From an uncultured Ruminococcus sp. (GTDB lineage: Bacteria > Bacillota > Clostridia > Oscillospirales > Ruminococcaceae), in assembly GCA_900545345.1 (NCBI GenBank), contig UQYQ01000011.1:1-64000 (forward strand): 64,000 nucleotides of DNA. The letters are read 5' to 3'. Position numbers and translations under genes: made by a program. The notes beneath the pieces are model-generated. The model was not told the origin of the DNA. It saw only the letters and a list, made by a program, of their open reading frames with translations, and ran no database searches. Below, one piece after another: positions 52,460 to 61,549 of this stretch (its first letter is position 1; each line of letters begins with the position of its first letter).

Positions 52460-54361
52460 ATGGCTTTTTTGCCTATAACAAAATCAGATATGATAAAACA
52501 GGGCATAGAGCAATTTGATTTTGTTTATGTTTCTGGTGATGCATATGTTGACCATTCAAGTTTCGGAGTTGCAATTATTTCCAGAGTTTTAGAGCATAAC
52601 GGATTTACCGTAGGAATAATCCCTCAGCCGGATTTAAGTAATGATTTTGATTTGATGCGGTTTGGGAAACCAAGACTTGCTTTTTTGGTTACTGCGGGCA
52701 ATATTGACTCTATGGTTGCACATTATACAGTGGCTAAAAGAAAGCGTTCCGATGACGCTTTTACCCCGGGAGGAAAGGCAGGTAAACGCCCCGACAGAGC
52801 AGTAACCGTATATACCAAAAGGTTAAAGAATATTTATCCTGATGTTCCTGTTTTGATAGGCGGACTTGAAGCTTCACTCAGACGATTTGCACATTACGAT
52901 TACTGGAAAGACGGTGTGCTGCCGTCTGTTTTGGTTGATTCGGGTGCCGATTTGCTGATGTTCGGAATGGGCGAACATTCTGTAGTGGAAATCGCAAACA
53001 GATTAAATAAAGGTGAGTCAGTATCTGATATTAAAGATGTAAGAGGTACCTGCTATTTAGTTGAACCTAAAGACACGCCGTACGGTGCTGTTCAGTGTCC
53101 GGGCTTTGATGAAGCAAAGCGTGATAAAAAGCTTTATGCAAAGGCTTGCAGAATTCAATATGACGAACAGGATGAAGTCTACGGAAGAATGGTTATTCAG
53201 CGTCAGGGCGATAAAATGCTTGTTCAGAATCCTCCTGCATTAGCACTTACAACTGAAGAGCTTGATGAAGTTTACTCACTTCCGTATATGAGAACATATC
53301 ACCCTATATATGAAAGTCAGGGAGGAGTTCCTGCAATAGATGAAGTCAAGTTTTCAATAACTCATAACAGAGGCTGTTTCGGCTTCTGTAATTTTTGTTC
53401 TATTGCTTTGCACCAGGGAAGAAAAATTACTGTAAGAAGCGAAGAGTCTATACTTCACGAAGCCAAACAGCTTACAGAGATGGAAGATTTTAAGGGATAC
53501 ATTCACGATGTCGGCGGACCTACTGCAAACTTCAGATTTCCGTCGTGTAAAAAACAGCTTGAGTCGGGTCTTTGCAAGGGAAGAAAATGTTTAGCACCGA
53601 AGCCTTGTCCTAATTTAGATGTTGACCATACTGAATATTTGGATATTTTAAGAAAGCTTAGAAAAATTAAAGGTGTTAAAAAAGTTTTTATCCGTTCGGG
53701 TATAAGGTATGATTATCTAAATGAAGACACAAATGACGAGTTTATGAGAGAGCTTATTGAAAATCATATAAGCGGTCAGCTGAGGGTTGCACCTGAGCAT
53801 TGTTCGGCGGCAGTTCTTGATAAAATGGGAAAACCTCATATTCAAGCTTATATAAAATTTCAGAAGAAGTTTTATGAAATAACAAAGAAACGGGGAAAAG
53901 AGCAGTATTTAGTTCCTTATCTTATGTCATCGCACCCCGGAAGCACATTAAAAGATGCGGTTGAACTTGCTTTATTTCTAAAGAAAAATAAAATTCATCC
54001 TGATCAGGTTCAGGATTTCTATCCAACGCCGGGTACAATATCAACATGTATGTATTACACCGGTCTTGACCCTTATACATTAGAGCCTGTATATGTTGCA
54101 AAAACTCCTGAAGAAAAAGATTTGCAGAGAACCCTTTTGCAGTATTATAAGCCTCAGAACAGGCGAAAGGTTATTGTAGCTCTTCAAAAGGCACATAGAA
54201 CAGACCTTATCGGAAAGGGTGCAAACTGTTTAGTCGAACCTGACGCTGAGTATTTAAGAGAAACTGAATGCAAGGCTTCATATAAAAAGAACGTAGCTAA
54301 AAACAAAAAAGGAAACAAAGTAAAATGGCAGGGAAATCAAGTAAGAAAACACAGAAGATAG
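52460..54361 (+). CDS. YgiQ-family radical SAM protein
   Basis: 633 residues. An N-terminal B12-binding-like domain (about 1-170; AYVDHSSFGVAIISRVLE, VLIGGLEASLRRFAHYDYW) precedes the radical SAM core with NRGCFGFCNFCSIALHQGR, where CxxxCxxC binds the cluster. VGGPTANFR, a further Cys-rich insert (CKKQLESGLCKGRKCLAPKPC) and a Lys-rich tail follow. Function is unknown in the family. It overlaps the next gene by 37 bases. Confidence 0.88.
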   Translation: MAFLPITKSDMIKQGIEQFDFVYVSGDAYVDHSSFGVAIISRVLEHNGFTVGIIPQPDLSNDFDLMRFGKPRLAFLVTAGNIDSMVAHYTVAKRKRSDDAFTPGGKAGKRPDRAVTVYTKRLKNIYPDVPVLIGGLEASLRRFAHYDYWKDGVLPSVLVDSGADLLMFGMGEHSVVEIANRLNKGESVSDIKDVRGTCYLVEPKDTPYGAVQCPGFDEAKRDKKLYAKACRIQYDEQDEVYGRMVIQRQGDKMLVQNPPALALTTEELDEVYSLPYMRTYHPIYESQGGVPAIDEVKFSITHNRGCFGFCNFCSIALHQGRKITVRSEESILHEAKQLTEMEDFKGYIHDVGGPTANFRFPSCKKQLESGLCKGRKCLAPKPCPNLDVDHTEYLDILRKLRKIKGVKKVFIRSGIRYDYLNEDTNDEFMRELIENHISGQLRVAPEHCSAAVLDKMGKPHIQAYIKFQKKFYEITKKRGKEQYLVPYLMSSHPGSTLKDAVELALFLKKNKIHPDQVQDFYPTPGTISTCMYYTGLDPYTLEPVYVAKTPEEKDLQRTLLQYYKPQNRRKVIVALQKAHRTDLIGKGANCLVEPDAEYLRETECKASYKKNVAKNKKGNKVKWQGNQVRKHRR

Positions 54362-55263
54362 CGTCTGCTGTAACAATCATTGTTATTGCTTTGGTTGCTG
54401 CAGTAGTTACACACTTTACCGACTTCGGTGAAAAAATTAAAGAAAATACAGGACTTTCGCAAAAGCCGGCTTCAAGTGCTGAATTATCTGTACATTTTAT
54501 TGATGTCGGTCAGGGTGACTGCACGCTTGTTATGTGTGAAGGTCACAATATGCTTATTGATGCCGGTGAAAGTGATCAGGGAAAAAAGGTTGTTGAATAT
54601 TTAAAAGCTCAGAACATAAGCCGTCTTGATTATGTTATCGGGACTCATCCTCATTCGGACCATATCGGCGGTCTTAGGGCGGTTGTGGAAAGTGATATAA
54701 AGATTGATAAAATAATAATGCCTAAAATTCCTGATGAACAGGTTCCTACCTCTTATACATATACAAAGCTTTTAAAAGCAATTATAAATAAAGGTTTAAC
54801 TGTGACAAAAGCCGATGATTCGGAATTTGATTTGGGCTGTGCCGTTATAAATACCTATACACCGAAAAAAGTTTATAAAAATCTGAATGATTATTCTGTC
54901 GCAACAAAAATAACGCATGGCGGCAACAGCTTTCTTATAACGGGTGATTTAGGCAAACAAAGTGAAAAAGAACTTATAAACAGAGGCTGTAATTTATCCG
55001 CTAAGGTTTTACAGGCAGGGCACCATGGAAGCCGTGAATCATCAATTAAACAGTTTTTGGAAAAAGTTCATCCGTCATATGCGGTAATACAGTGCGGTGC
55101 AGGTAACAGCTATGGTCATCCGCATGATGAAGCTCTTGAAAGAATCAGCAAGTATGCGGAAAAAATTTATCGGAATGATAAAGACGGAACGATAGTATTT
55201 GAATCTGACGGAAAAGGAATGAATATTAATTTTGAAAAGTCTGATAATCAGCAGAAAGGCTAG
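54325..55263 (+). CDS. ComEC/Rec2-like metallo-beta-lactamase-fold hydrolase, membrane-anchored
   Basis: 312 residues. One N-terminal helix (ASAVTIIVIALVAAVVTHF, about 12-30) is followed by an MBL domain: FIDVGQGDCTLV, MLIDAGE, GTHPHSDHIGGL (HxHxDH), LITGDLGKQSEKEL, LQAGHHGSRES. It resembles the C-terminal nuclease-like domain of ComEC as a stand-alone, predicted extracellular enzyme. It starts inside ygiQ and is followed 10 bases later by a DUF3006 gene, a common partner. Confidence 0.85.
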   Translation: MAGKSSKKTQKIASAVTIIVIALVAAVVTHFTDFGEKIKENTGLSQKPASSAELSVHFIDVGQGDCTLVMCEGHNMLIDAGESDQGKKVVEYLKAQNISRLDYVIGTHPHSDHIGGLRAVVESDIKIDKIIMPKIPDEQVPTSYTYTKLLKAIINKGLTVTKADDSEFDLGCAVINTYTPKKVYKNLNDYSVATKITHGGNSFLITGDLGKQSEKELINRGCNLSAKVLQAGHHGSRESSIKQFLEKVHPSYAVIQCGAGNSYGHPHDEALERISKYAEKIYRNDKDGTIVFESDGKGMNINFEKSDNQQKG

Positions 55264-55273
55264 TTAATAAATT

Positions 55274-55501
55274 ATGAAAGATGAAACTTTAATTGTTGAA
55301 AGAGTTGAGGACTCAGTTGTTACTATCGAAAAATCAGAGAATGAGTTTTATAATATCAGTATAAGTGAAATCGGTTTTGATGTACATGAAGGTGATGTTT
55401 TAAAATACAATGACGGAAAGTATTCTATCGATAAGGATAAAACCGAAGAATTGAGAAAAATTGCAGTCTATCTTCAAAACCGGGCATTTGGGACAGATTA
55501 A
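55274..55501 (+). CDS. DUF3006 domain protein
   Basis: 75 residues, acidic, with VERVEDSVVTIE at the start and HEGDVLKYNDGKYSID, typical of DUF3006, a small family often coded next to ComEC-like MBL proteins. 10 bases after the MBL gene. Role unknown. Confidence 0.75.
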   Translation: MKDETLIVERVEDSVVTIEKSENEFYNISISEIGFDVHEGDVLKYNDGKYSIDKDKTEELRKIAVYLQNRAFGTD

Positions 55502-55549
55502 AGCAAGGCTGTTGAAAACTGAATTTTAAAAATACGGAGGATATATTAA

Positions 55550-56425
55550 ATGGATAAGGACTTGCTTTTGACTTTAGAAGATAACCTTCCAAAGCTTTCA
55601 AAAGGACATAAGCTTATTGCACATTATGTTTTAGAGCATTTTGACAAATCTGCTTTTATGACTGCTTCAAAGCTGGGTCAAACTGTTGGGGTCAGTGAAT
55701 CAACAGTTGTCAGATTTGCTATTGAATTGGGATTTGACGGTTATCCGGGATTTCAAAAAGCACTTCAGGATTTGATGAGAAACAAGCTTACCTCTTTTCA
55801 GCGTATTAATGTAACTTCTGATCAGATTGGTGAAGGTGATATTCTTGAAAAGGTTTTAAGTCTTGATATTGACAGAATCAGAGGAACTTTAAATGATTGC
55901 TCAAAGAAAGATTTTTATGAAGCTGTTGACAGAATTGAAAATGCTAATTCAATATATGTTATAGGAACAAGAAGCTCATCAGCACTTGCATCTTTTACAG
56001 CGTATTATCTTAACTTGATTTTTCCTTATGTTAAGTTGGTGCGTTCTTCTTCAACAAGTGAGATGTTTGAACAAATATTAAGGATAGACAGTAAAGATGT
56101 AGTTATAGGCTTTTCTTTTCCAAGATATTCAAAACAGACCTTAAATGCACTCAAATATGCTCGTGACAATGGTGCCGGGGTTATTGCTTTTACTGACAGT
56201 AACAATTCACCTTTGGTTAAATATGCAGATAATGTTTTGATAGCTCAGAGCGATATAGCATCTTTTGTCGATTCTCTGGTAGCACCTCTTAGCTTAATAA
56301 ACGCTTTGATTGTCGCCGTTTCAATAAATAAACGGGAAAAACTTTTAAACAACTTTAAAAAGCTTGAGGATATTTGGGAAAAATATGATGTGTATGAAAA
56401 AAATGAGGATAAGGTTGAAATTTGA
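55550..56425 (+). CDS. RpiR-family transcriptional regulator (SIS domain)
   Basis: 291 residues. An N-terminal HTH (SKGHKLIAHYVLEHF, MTASKLGQTVGVSESTVVRFAIELGFDGYPGFQ) precedes a C-terminal SIS domain (about 125-255; IYVIGTRSSSALASFTAYYL) that binds a phosphosugar such as MurNAc-6-P. The regulated genes are not evident from the context. GGAGG precedes ATG 55550. Confidence 0.9.
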   Translation: MDKDLLLTLEDNLPKLSKGHKLIAHYVLEHFDKSAFMTASKLGQTVGVSESTVVRFAIELGFDGYPGFQKALQDLMRNKLTSFQRINVTSDQIGEGDILEKVLSLDIDRIRGTLNDCSKKDFYEAVDRIENANSIYVIGTRSSSALASFTAYYLNLIFPYVKLVRSSSTSEMFEQILRIDSKDVVIGFSFPRYSKQTLNALKYARDNGAGVIAFTDSNNSPLVKYADNVLIAQSDIASFVDSLVAPLSLINALIVAVSINKREKLLNNFKKLEDIWEKYDVYEKNEDKVEI

Positions 56426-56460
56426 TATAAAATATTAAATCTCGGAAAGAAGATGTTTTT

Positions 56461-57693
56461 ATAAAAAAGTATGATGTTATTGTTATCGGAGGAGGGGCTG
56501 CAGGACTGTTTTCTTCTATAATGTCAGCCCGTAAGGGCAAATCTGTTTTGATTATTGAGAAAAATAAAATATTAGGCAAAAAGCTTTTAATAACAGGCAA
56601 AGGAAGATGCAATGTTACAAACAACTGTGACATAGAAACAGTTCTAAAAAACATTCCTCGCAATTCTAAATTTTTATATAGTGCAATGTATTCGTTTTCT
56701 CCCGGTGATACAATTCAGTTTTTTGAAGAGCTTGGTGTTCCTTTAAAAACCGAACGAGGGAACAGAGTTTTTCCGATAAGCGATGATGCAAAAGATATAG
56801 TTAAGGCACTTGCCGACGAAGTTAATAGATTGGATATAACTGTTTTAAGAGAAAAAGTAACTGATATTTTAATCGTTGAAAACCAAACAGCAGGTGTAAA
56901 ATGTGCGGACAAAGAGTTTTTATCCGATAATGTGATAGTGTCGACAGGCGGTAAATCATATCCGAGAACAGGTTCAACCGGTGACGGATATAGATTTGCC
57001 GAGTCTGTCGGTCATACACTAAGTAACATAAAACCGTCTTTGGTTCCTCTTGAAACAAAGCAGGATTTTCCTAAAGCTCTTATGGGGCTGTCACTTCGTA
57101 ATGTAACTTTGAGTCTTTATGAAGAAGGAAGGAAGAAGCCTCTGTATTCGGAACTGGGTGAAATGATTTTCACACACTTTGGTGTTTCAGGACCGCTTGT
57201 TCTGTCGGCCAGTGCACATATAAAGGATATAGATGAAAAAGATTATTATTTTTTGATTGATTTAAAGCCCGGATTGGACGAACAGGCGCTTGACAAGAGA
57301 ATACTGAGAGATTTTTCTGACAATCCGAACAGAAATTTTTCAAATGTTTTAAAGAAGCTTTTGCCGCTGAAAATGATTCCTGTTATAATAGAATTATCAG
57401 GGATTGACGAAGAAGAAAAGGTAAATAATATTTCTAAAGATAAGAGAAAAAATCTGGTTAAACTTCTTAAAAATCTTCGTATAGATATAAAGAGCTTCCG
57501 CCCGATTGAAGAAGCAATTATAACAAGAGGCGGAATAAATGTTAAAGAAATAAATCCGGGAAGCATGGAATCAAAAATTATAAAAGGACTTTACTTTATA
57601 GGTGAGGTTTTGGATGTGGATGCGTACACAGGCGGTTTCAATCTTCAGATTGCATTTTCCACAGCGAATCTTGCTGCACAGAGTATTGATTAA
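56461..57693 (+). CDS. HI0933/BaiN-family flavoprotein with damaged start
   Basis: About 410 residues. The FAD-binding GGGAAGLFSS lies at 56488-56517, upstream of the first in-frame ATG (56521), so that ATG cannot be the true start. In-frame from 56431 there is no ATG, GTG or TTG before it. An ATG at 56452, three to five bases after GGAAAG, is one base out of frame: one more T in the TTTTT run (56455-56459) would give MFFIKKYDVIVIGGGAAG. Downstream family motifs are present: GKKLLITGKGRCNVTN, STGGKSYPRTGSTGDGY, ITRGGINVKEINPGSMESK and DAYTGGFNLQIAFSTA. The start given here (ATA) marks the boundary only. Confidence 0.75.
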   Translation: MKKYDVIVIGGGAAGLFSSIMSARKGKSVLIIEKNKILGKKLLITGKGRCNVTNNCDIETVLKNIPRNSKFLYSAMYSFSPGDTIQFFEELGVPLKTERGNRVFPISDDAKDIVKALADEVNRLDITVLREKVTDILIVENQTAGVKCADKEFLSDNVIVSTGGKSYPRTGSTGDGYRFAESVGHTLSNIKPSLVPLETKQDFPKALMGLSLRNVTLSLYEEGRKKPLYSELGEMIFTHFGVSGPLVLSASAHIKDIDEKDYYFLIDLKPGLDEQALDKRILRDFSDNPNRNFSNVLKKLLPLKMIPVIIELSGIDEEEKVNNISKDKRKNLVKLLKNLRIDIKSFRPIEEAIITRGGINVKEINPGSMESKIIKGLYFIGEVLDVDAYTGGFNLQIAFSTANLAAQSID

Positions 57694-57744
57694 ATAATAT
57701 ATTTAACTTGAAAGTTCATTCTTCGAGTTGAAACGGAGGAAATT

Positions 57745-59160
57745 ATGAGTATTAATATTGCATTAGACGGTCCGTCAGGAGCCGGTAAGTCAACAATTGC
57801 AAAGGCTGTTGCGAAAAGGCTTGAGTATGTTTATGTGGATACAGGAGCACTTTATCGTTCGATTGCATTGTATCTTATACAAAATAGTGTAGATATAAAC
57901 AATGAAAAGGATATACACTCGGCGTTAAATAACATCAAATTAAATCTGGAATATATTGACGGTTCTCAAAGGGTTATGCTTTGCGGAAATGATGTTTCCG
58001 AAAAAATACGAACTCCGGAGATTTCAATGGGTGCTTCAAAAGTTTCAGCTGTCCCTTGTGTTCGTGAGTTCCTTTTTGAGCTTCAGCAGAATATTGCAAA
58101 AGAGAATAATATAATAATGGACGGCAGGGACATAGGAACTGTTGTTTTGCCGAATGCTGATGTGAAAATCTATCTTACTGCTTCTGCAAAAGAGCGTGCC
58201 GACAGAAGATTTAAAGAGCTTCGGGAAAAAGGTGATAAATCAACTTATGAAGAAGTTTTGGCAGATATAAAGCAGCGTGATTATAACGATATGCACAGAG
58301 AAATTGCACCGCTTAAAAAAGCTGATGATGCTGTAGAGGTAGATACAACAAGCCTTACTTTAGAAGAATCTATAGATGCAATCTACAATACTATAGTGTC
58401 TGAGCTTAAAAAAAAAATAAACAGTTCTGATGATAATGACAAAGATTCAGAATATAAAACAAAAAAAAGTTCTTTAAGAGAGCTTCCTAAAATAAACCCT
58501 GTTGACAGAAGCAGCAGGCTGTCGCATTTCAGAATGTTTTGGTACAGCATTTTAAGACCTATAGTGCTTTTGATTTATCATATTTTTTATAATTTAAAGT
58601 TTATAGGAACAGAAAATATACCAAAGGACGGTTCATATATATTTGCAAGCAATCACAGAAGCTTTGCAGACCCGGTGCTTATTTCTCTTCCTACCAGAGT
58701 TCCTTTTTCTTTCATGGCGAAAGAGGAGCTTTTTAAGCAAAATATTTTCTTCACCTGGCTGATCAAAGCTTTCGGTGCTTTTCCGGTTACCAGAGGAAAG
58801 GGTGACACATCAGCTATAGATATGTCACTTGAGAGGCTGAACAAGGGTTTTAATCTTGTTATTTTCCCTGAGGGAACCCGTTCGAAGGACGGTAGAGTAG
58901 GAAAGGGCAAAACCGGTGTTGCACTTATTGCAGCTATTGCTCAAGTTCCTGTAATTCCTGTAGGTATTGTTTTTGACGGAAAGCTTAAATTCAGAAAAAA
59001 AGTTGTTGTTAAATTCGGAAAAGCTATTTTACCTGAAGAATTGAATATAATTGATACCAGTCCTAAAGAACTTAAGAGATTAAAGCTTACTATAATGAAT
59101 AAAATAACAGACTTGGTTGAAACAGATAATCCATACATAAATAAATCAGAAAATGATTAG
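57745..59160 (+). CDS. cmk-plsC: Fused cytidylate kinase / 1-acylglycerol-3-phosphate acyltransferase
   Basis: 471 residues. Residues 1-220 are cytidylate kinase (ALDGPSGAGKSTIAKAVAKR P-loop, VYVDTGALYRSI, MDGRDIGTVVLPNADVKIYL). After a Ser/Asp/Lys-rich linker, residues about 255-460 are PlsC: ASNHRSFADPV (HX4D) and VIFPEGTRSKDG. The fusion joins CTP and phospholipid synthesis steps. It is known in Clostridia and lies in the usual cmk-ispH-rpsA order. Confidence 0.93.
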   Translation: MSINIALDGPSGAGKSTIAKAVAKRLEYVYVDTGALYRSIALYLIQNSVDINNEKDIHSALNNIKLNLEYIDGSQRVMLCGNDVSEKIRTPEISMGASKVSAVPCVREFLFELQQNIAKENNIIMDGRDIGTVVLPNADVKIYLTASAKERADRRFKELREKGDKSTYEEVLADIKQRDYNDMHREIAPLKKADDAVEVDTTSLTLEESIDAIYNTIVSELKKKINSSDDNDKDSEYKTKKSSLRELPKINPVDRSSRLSHFRMFWYSILRPIVLLIYHIFYNLKFIGTENIPKDGSYIFASNHRSFADPVLISLPTRVPFSFMAKEELFKQNIFFTWLIKAFGAFPVTRGKGDTSAIDMSLERLNKGFNLVIFPEGTRSKDGRVGKGKTGVALIAAIAQVPVIPVGIVFDGKLKFRKKVVVKFGKAILPEELNIIDTSPKELKRLKLTIMNKITDLVETDNPYINKSEND

Positions 59161-59184
59161 TTTCTTTTCTGCTCGGAGGTTAAA

Positions 59185-61260
59185 ATGTTAACAAACTGTA
59201 AAATTTTAGTTGCAGACACCGCAGGCTTTTGTTTTGGTGTAGACAGAGCAGTTAAAATAGTGTATAATAACTTAAATAACCATAATAATGTTGTCACATT
59301 AGGACCGATTATTCATAATCAGAGTGTAGTTTCTGATTTGGAGAGCAAGGGTGTCACGGTAGCAAATAGTGTCAGTGATATAAAGAGCGGACAAACAGTT
59401 ATCATACGCTCGCACGGCGTTTCAGCAGATGTATATACAAGCTTGAATAAACTTTCTGTCAATGTTGTAGATGCTACATGCCCTTTTGTTTCCAGAATTC
59501 ATAAAATTGTGAATGAAAAATCAAGGGAAGGTTTTGTTGTTGCGATTGCAGGCGACAGAACTCATCCGGAGGTAATCGGTATAAGCGGACATTGTGAGAA
59601 TGAATATTATGTATTTTCAAACATTGAAGAATTAAAAGCTTTGCTTTCAGAGGTTAGCAATGAAAAGATGATTTTCGTTTCACAAACCACTTTTAATAAG
59701 CAGCTTTGGGAACAATGTAAAGAATATATAAAAAACAGCAGAAAATCCGCATTAATATTCGATACTATATGTGACGCCACATCAAAACGCCAGGAAGAAG
59801 CAGTTAGTATTGCATCAAAATCCGACAAAATGATTATTGTCGGAGGACGGCACAGTTCTAATACATTGAAGCTGAAGACAATCTGTTCTGAATATTGTCC
59901 CTGCTACCTTGTCGAGAGTGCTGATGAGCTTTATAATCTTGATTTTGACGGGGTACATTATTTAGGTATTTCTGCCGGGGCTTCAACACCGGCATATATT
60001 ATCAAGGAGGTAGAACAAACCATGAGTGAAATTCTCGAGAACAAGGAAGAGGAATTCAATTTTGAAGAGGCCATTGAGCAGTCTTTGAAGAAAATATATA
60101 TAGGAGCAAAGGTGACCGGTTACATAACCGCTGTAAATAAGACAGAAGTTTTAGTAGATATCGGAACAAAGCACACAGGCGTAATACCTGCATCAGAGCT
60201 TTCAGATGATCCTACCAAAACCCCTGAAGAGCTTGTTTCAGTCGGAGATGAGATTGAGGTTATAGTTTTAAAAACTAATGACCAGGATGGTGTCGATACA
60301 CTTTCTAAGAAGAAAGTTGACGCTATGGTTGGTTATGAGACAGTTTCAAAGGCAAAAGAAGAAGACACAGTTTTAACCGGTGTTGTTACTAATGTAGTAA
60401 AAGGCGGCGTATTAGTATCGACTAATGGTTTCAAGGTATTTATTCCTGCGTCACAGGCAACAGCAAGGCGTGACGACAGCTTAGATGCACTTTTGAAAAA
60501 AACTGTAGAATTCAAGATTATTGATATTGACCCAAAAAGACAAAGAGCTGTTGGTTCAATTAAGATAATCGCTAATGAAAAGAGAGCAGCGGCAAGAGCA
60601 AAATTCTTTGAAAATGCTGAAGTCGGAAAGACTGTAACAGGTACTGTTAAGTCAATAACCGATTACGGTGCTTTTGTTGATCTCGGCGGCGTAGACGGAC
60701 TTGTAAGAAAGCCTGATCTTTCTTGGAAGAGAATTAAGCATCCTTCAGATGTTGTTTCTGTTGGCGATGAAATTGAAGTTACAATCAAAGATATTGATAT
60801 GGAAACTCAAAAAATTTCTCTTGTTTATAAAAAGGATGAAGAAAATCCTTGGACAATTTTTGATAAAAATTACGGTGTAGGACAAGTTGTTACTGCAAAG
60901 ATTGTATCAATCACTTCTTTTGGTGCTTTCGCTCAGATTATCGATGGAATTGACGGACTTATCCACATTTCTCAGATTGCTAATCAGAGGGTTGACAATG
61001 TTGCTGATATTTTAAGTATCGGACAAGAGGTTGAGGTTAAAATTACTGAAATCGATGATGAAAAGAAGAGAATCAGTCTTTCAATGAGAGCTTTGCTTCC
61101 TGAAGAGGAAAAAGAAGAGGAAGAGCCTGAAGCTGAAGAGGAAACAGCTGCAGAATCTGAATCAGATGTTGTTTATTCAACTGAAAATCCTCCGGCTTTT
61201 GATGAGGAAGAAACTTCTGAAGACAAAGCAGAAGAAGCTGAAGAAACAGAAGCTGAATAA
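59185..61260 (+). CDS. ispH-rpsA: Fused 4-hydroxy-3-methylbut-2-enyl diphosphate reductase / ribosomal protein S1
   Basis: 691 residues. The IspH part (1-285) makes IPP and DMAPP with a [4Fe-4S] cluster held by Cys in AGFCFGVDRAV, DATCPFVSRIH and TICDATSKRQEE; VIIRSHGVS and SAGASTPAYIIKEV are also seen. It is followed by four S1 domains (about 305-375, 390-455, 470-540, 560-630; e.g. VTGTVKSITDYGAFVDLGG) and a highly acidic tail. The fusion is known in Clostridia. An internal AAGGAGG about 60 kb in (near 60005) before ATG 60021 could also allow separate S1 synthesis. Confidence 0.93.
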   Translation: MLTNCKILVADTAGFCFGVDRAVKIVYNNLNNHNNVVTLGPIIHNQSVVSDLESKGVTVANSVSDIKSGQTVIIRSHGVSADVYTSLNKLSVNVVDATCPFVSRIHKIVNEKSREGFVVAIAGDRTHPEVIGISGHCENEYYVFSNIEELKALLSEVSNEKMIFVSQTTFNKQLWEQCKEYIKNSRKSALIFDTICDATSKRQEEAVSIASKSDKMIIVGGRHSSNTLKLKTICSEYCPCYLVESADELYNLDFDGVHYLGISAGASTPAYIIKEVEQTMSEILENKEEEFNFEEAIEQSLKKIYIGAKVTGYITAVNKTEVLVDIGTKHTGVIPASELSDDPTKTPEELVSVGDEIEVIVLKTNDQDGVDTLSKKKVDAMVGYETVSKAKEEDTVLTGVVTNVVKGGVLVSTNGFKVFIPASQATARRDDSLDALLKKTVEFKIIDIDPKRQRAVGSIKIIANEKRAAARAKFFENAEVGKTVTGTVKSITDYGAFVDLGGVDGLVRKPDLSWKRIKHPSDVVSVGDEIEVTIKDIDMETQKISLVYKKDEENPWTIFDKNYGVGQVVTAKIVSITSFGAFAQIIDGIDGLIHISQIANQRVDNVADILSIGQEVEVKITEIDDEKKRISLSMRALLPEEEKEEEEPEAEEETAAESESDVVYSTENPPAFDEEETSEDKAEEAEETEAE

Positions 61261-61302
61261 GAACAAAGTCAAGTTGCTTTTCATGAGTTAATTTATGTCA
61301 AG

Positions 61303-61337
61303 AATGCATAGGATGAATATGTCCTGTGCATTTTTTT
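61303..61337 (+). terminator. Terminator after ispH-rpsA
   Basis: TGCATAGGA pairs with TCCTGTGCA (one G-T pair) around TGAATATG, followed by T7 (61331-61337). Confidence 0.85.
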
Positions 61338-61361
61338 GTGTAAAAAAGACTATGGTATAAT
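61333..61361 (+). promoter_or_regulatory. Candidate promoter of the ABC exporter pair
   Basis: TATAAT at 61356-61361 preceded by TGG (extended -10), with a weak TTTTTG -35 17 bases upstream. The leader of about 190 bases before the gene is AT-rich and has no other clear signal. Confidence 0.4.
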
Positions 61362-61549
61362 TAAAATATAGGGGTTTAAGATAATTACAGTATTGTATAA
61401 TTTTAAAGTACATAGTAAAAACTCTGTCGCTTTTTTACAATATTTTTTATTTGAGTTGTTATAAAATTTTTTTATGCGGAGGTGTAATATTTAAAATTTT
61501 TATATTTTGCAAAGAACTATAAAATACATAATCTCAATGGGAGGACTTT

